NCBI GenBank assembly: GCA_964019415.1
Contig: OZ025877.1
Location: 7,987,141 to 8,051,140 of the forward strand
Direction: 5' to 3'
DNA: 64,000 nt
DNA from: Ianthella basta
Lineage: Eukaryota > Porifera > Demospongiae > Verongiida > Ianthellidae
Both the position numbers and the translations under genes were made by a program. Positions 62,119 to 64,000 of this stretch are shown one piece after another. The notes beneath the pieces are model-generated. The model saw nothing but the letters and a program-made list of their open reading frames with translations, was not told where the DNA came from and did not search any database. How positions within the stretch are numbered: the stretch's first letter is position 1; each line of letters begins with the position of its first letter.

Positions 62119-62607
62119 CACACAATACACATGTACTAACCACACGGCATGCACAACAGTCACAGGTGTATCTTTATATTATGTTGAAGTGTCTGTACAG
62201 AGTTCAGTGCTCATTAGAACTGTACTAGAAGAATATTATATATCTCCATGTACTAATATTGTGTGACAGCATGAGAATGTGACCACAGCAGAATGATGTC
62301 AACCTGTGCAGCAAATTGTGCTATCACTCATACAGCACACATAGTCCTGTACCCAGTCCCTGTTTCCATTAAGGAAGTTGGAATGGAAATAGGGGCTGGG
62401 TATGAGGCTACACCACACACAAGTGGCAATGTTGACTGTGTATGTTGCATTTCTAATATGCATGCAAGTGATCACTGTCATTGGTCAATCTCAATGAGTG
62501 AAATAAATAAAATTAATATTCAAATTGCATAAAAGGCACAAATAGGGGATCAGAGAGGAGACAAAGTGGCACAGGCAGAGGGAGCTGACACTGCTGCCTG
62601 GATGCGA
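62119..62607. other. Convergent intergenic region tetraspan / BET1
   Basis: About 490 bp, AT-rich, holding both 3' ends; nothing else recognised. Confidence 0.55.
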
Positions 62608-63244
62608 TCAGAACCATCGGTTCACGATGTAAATGACAAGAAAGACAAAGAGAACTAGAAGCAGCATGTAACACATCCATCGGTTGTGACCAGCCCGACT
62701 GAGGTCACGGACGCGACGCATGCTGCTCCCCAGGAACCCCCCGGCAGCGTCAACCTCACTGTCCATTCCTTGCAGCAATGTGTGGTGGGAGCGCACCTCA
62801 TCTCCAATCTCAATGCTAAGCTAGTACACAAGGGAAGGGAGGAGGGAGACATAGCAGAACAGTGCGTCCATAACTACTCATACCATAGTGTGTAATATCT
62901 CAGTTCCCAATCACCATCACCTATCCATAATGTTACCAACTCCTTGCATCCTCTTAACAAGGCTTACAGGTTCTAATACCTCGTTCAGACCCCAGTACAT
63001 TATCAATGTAACAAAGTCCTTGTAGCTTCACTTCCCTTACACGCACTGCAAAGCACTCACCGATCTCAGAGCGTCTACTTTGTGGCTCAAGCCTTCCACT
63101 AACTCATCGTTCTCGTGTTCGAGCGTCTCATGAGCTCCTGAGACGAAAGAAACGTGGACACAGTGTGAATACCTCAGCATACGTTTCACTAGGGCGCTAA
63201 CGCATTGGCAGTTTAAACGTACCCGCGAATCGTCTTTGAGCCAT
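62608..63244 (-). CDS. BET1: Golgi SNARE BET1
   Basis: Qc-SNARE for ER-to-Golgi and intra-Golgi vesicle fusion. Exons (minus): 63244-63223, 63137-63061, 62820-62608; phases close to 103 residues (human BET1 118, BET1L 111). The SNARE helix runs from HENDELVEGLSHKVDALRS through LSIEIGDEVRSHHTLLQGMD, DSEVDAAGGFLGSSMRRVRDL, and is followed by a C-terminal membrane anchor (YMLLLVLFVFLVIYIVNRWF). LSIEIG and FLG(S/K) are BET1 hallmarks. Which vertebrate paralogue (BET1 or BET1L) it corresponds to cannot be fixed. It is head-to-head with an FKBP/TPR-type gene, 73 bp apart. Confidence 0.93.
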
Positions 63245-63317
63245 CTTTCCAGGTCAGCACTCCGCCATTTAATTTATTTGCGTTACGGCGAAGCCGATCG
63301 CGTTTCGTGTGTGTAAA
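63245..63317. promoter_or_regulatory. Divergent promoter BET1 / TPR gene
   Basis: 73 bp separate two start codons, the tightest pair in the window. The stretch TTACGGCGAAGCCGATCGC and a GCCATTT box on minus at the BET1 start lie in it. Both 5' leaders must be very short or overlap. Confidence 0.65.
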
Positions 63318-64000
63318 ATGGCTGCCGAGCCACTGTTAAGTTTGTGCAAGAGAGATTGTACTCGACAGGGAACAGGACTGTACTGTCCCAATGATGGGGC
63401 CGAAGTAATAATAGAAATAACTGGGAGTGTAATCCGCGACGATAGCAGCACGCACCAGTTTGTACACGAAGTGAACAAGACCTTTGTGGTTGGGTATGAG
63501 TTCACAGACTTGCTGGGGCGAATAGTGGACTTCTGTCTCTTAACTATGAAAGAACACGAGGAGTGTAAGTTATTGATTGATGGTGAGCAGCTGAGATCCT
63601 TTCCACAGGAGGAGTTGGTTAGCCGTGGTGTTCCTTATGGAGCGGGCATAAGGCAGTTGGAGATAACGCTTGAGCTGAAAGGCTTTACACGGACTAAGGA
63701 CGTGTGGGAGTTGTCACTGGAGGAGAGGACAGCTCTAGCCTCGCGTCACAAGGCTCTGGGGACAGAGAAGTTCACTGCAGAGCTGTATCAAGCGGCAGGT
63801 TTTCACTATGCCAAAGCCATCAAGTACTTGGTTCCTCTCTCCATCCCTGATGTTGAGGTACCCCAAGAGGCAGAAGAGCTTAAGAAGACATGCTACCTTA
63901 ATCTAGCAGCCTGTCAGTTGAAATTACAACAATATGTCTCTGTTGAAGGTAACTGCAAGAAGGTGCTGTCGATGGACCAGGACAATGTTAAGGCCCTGTA
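63318..64000 (+). CDS. FKBP-like TPR co-chaperone, 5' part (runs off window)
   Basis: Open from ATG 63318 to the window end (227 codons, no stop, no intron needed). The N-terminal half (CKRDCTRQGTGLYCPNDGAE, later IRQLEITLELKGF) resembles a degenerate FKBP domain; the second half begins a TPR domain: VWELSLEERTALASRHKALG, then FHYAKAIKYL, LNLAACQLKLQQYVSV and CKKVLSMDQDNVKAL, which matches the FKBP4/5, FKBP6 and FKBPL pattern. The usual proline isomerase active-site residues are not evident, which favours a non-enzymatic member such as FKBPL or FKBP6. The rest of the TPR lies beyond 64000. Confidence 0.75.
   Translation, partial: MAAEPLLSLCKRDCTRQGTGLYCPNDGAEVIIEITGSVIRDDSSTHQFVHEVNKTFVVGYEFTDLLGRIVDFCLLTMKEHEECKLLIDGEQLRSFPQEELVSRGVPYGAGIRQLEITLELKGFTRTKDVWELSLEERTALASRHKALGTEKFTAELYQAAGFHYAKAIKYLVPLSIPDVEVPQEAEELKKTCYLNLAACQLKLQQYVSVEGNCKKVLSMDQDNVKAL

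Overview
The window is nuclear DNA from an animal. Its genes are split by short GT-AG introns and encode animal proteins: heterotrimeric kinesin-2 (KIF3B), ADAM10, a FRAS1/FREM matrix protein, CDC25, exosome subunit EXOSC8, KCMF1, FHIP2, LRRC27, LHPP and BET1. Genes are compact (73-600 bp apart), and introns are full of GT, CT and minisatellite repeats. This suits an early-branching, gene-dense invertebrate; I favour a sponge, but the species cannot be fixed from the sequence alone.

Layout. 1-2046: no gene recognised. 2047-3469 (-): LHPP, head-to-head with KIF3B 3584-9556 (+). 9864-15318 (+): ADAM10-like metalloprotease whose catalytic Glu is Gln. 15538-22837 (+): FHIP2 (FAM160B). 23440-38223 (+): FREM2/FRAS1-like transmembrane matrix protein. 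38536-41726 (+): LRRC27-like. 41968-42456 (-): single-exon 3CxxC zinc-finger protein, head-to-head with CDC25 42963-52158 (+), whose catalytic domain is interrupted by a 6-kb intron made almost wholly of a 10-bp satellite. 52545-54425 (-): EXOSC8, head-to-head with a DCAF15-like gene 54518-56901 (+). 57203-60454 (-): KCMF1, head-to-head with a four-helix membrane protein 60775-62118 (+). 62608-63244 (-): BET1 SNARE, head-to-head with an FKBP/TPR-type gene from 63318 that runs off the window.

The genes do not form one pathway; they are mostly housekeeping functions (cilia transport, endosomes, ER-Golgi fusion, RNA decay, cell cycle, ubiquitin) plus two cell-surface proteins. Five pairs share short divergent promoters. 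Exon coordinates were worked out by hand from splice consensus, reading phase and remembered family sequences; where phases close exactly the models are strong, and unresolved junctions are stated.

The most unusual features are the natural HQLGH ADAM10, the CDC25 satellite with a foldback element inside it, three elements carrying a hammerhead-like core, intronic repeats that look seeded from the adjoining splice sites, and a KIF3B start codon alone in its own exon.
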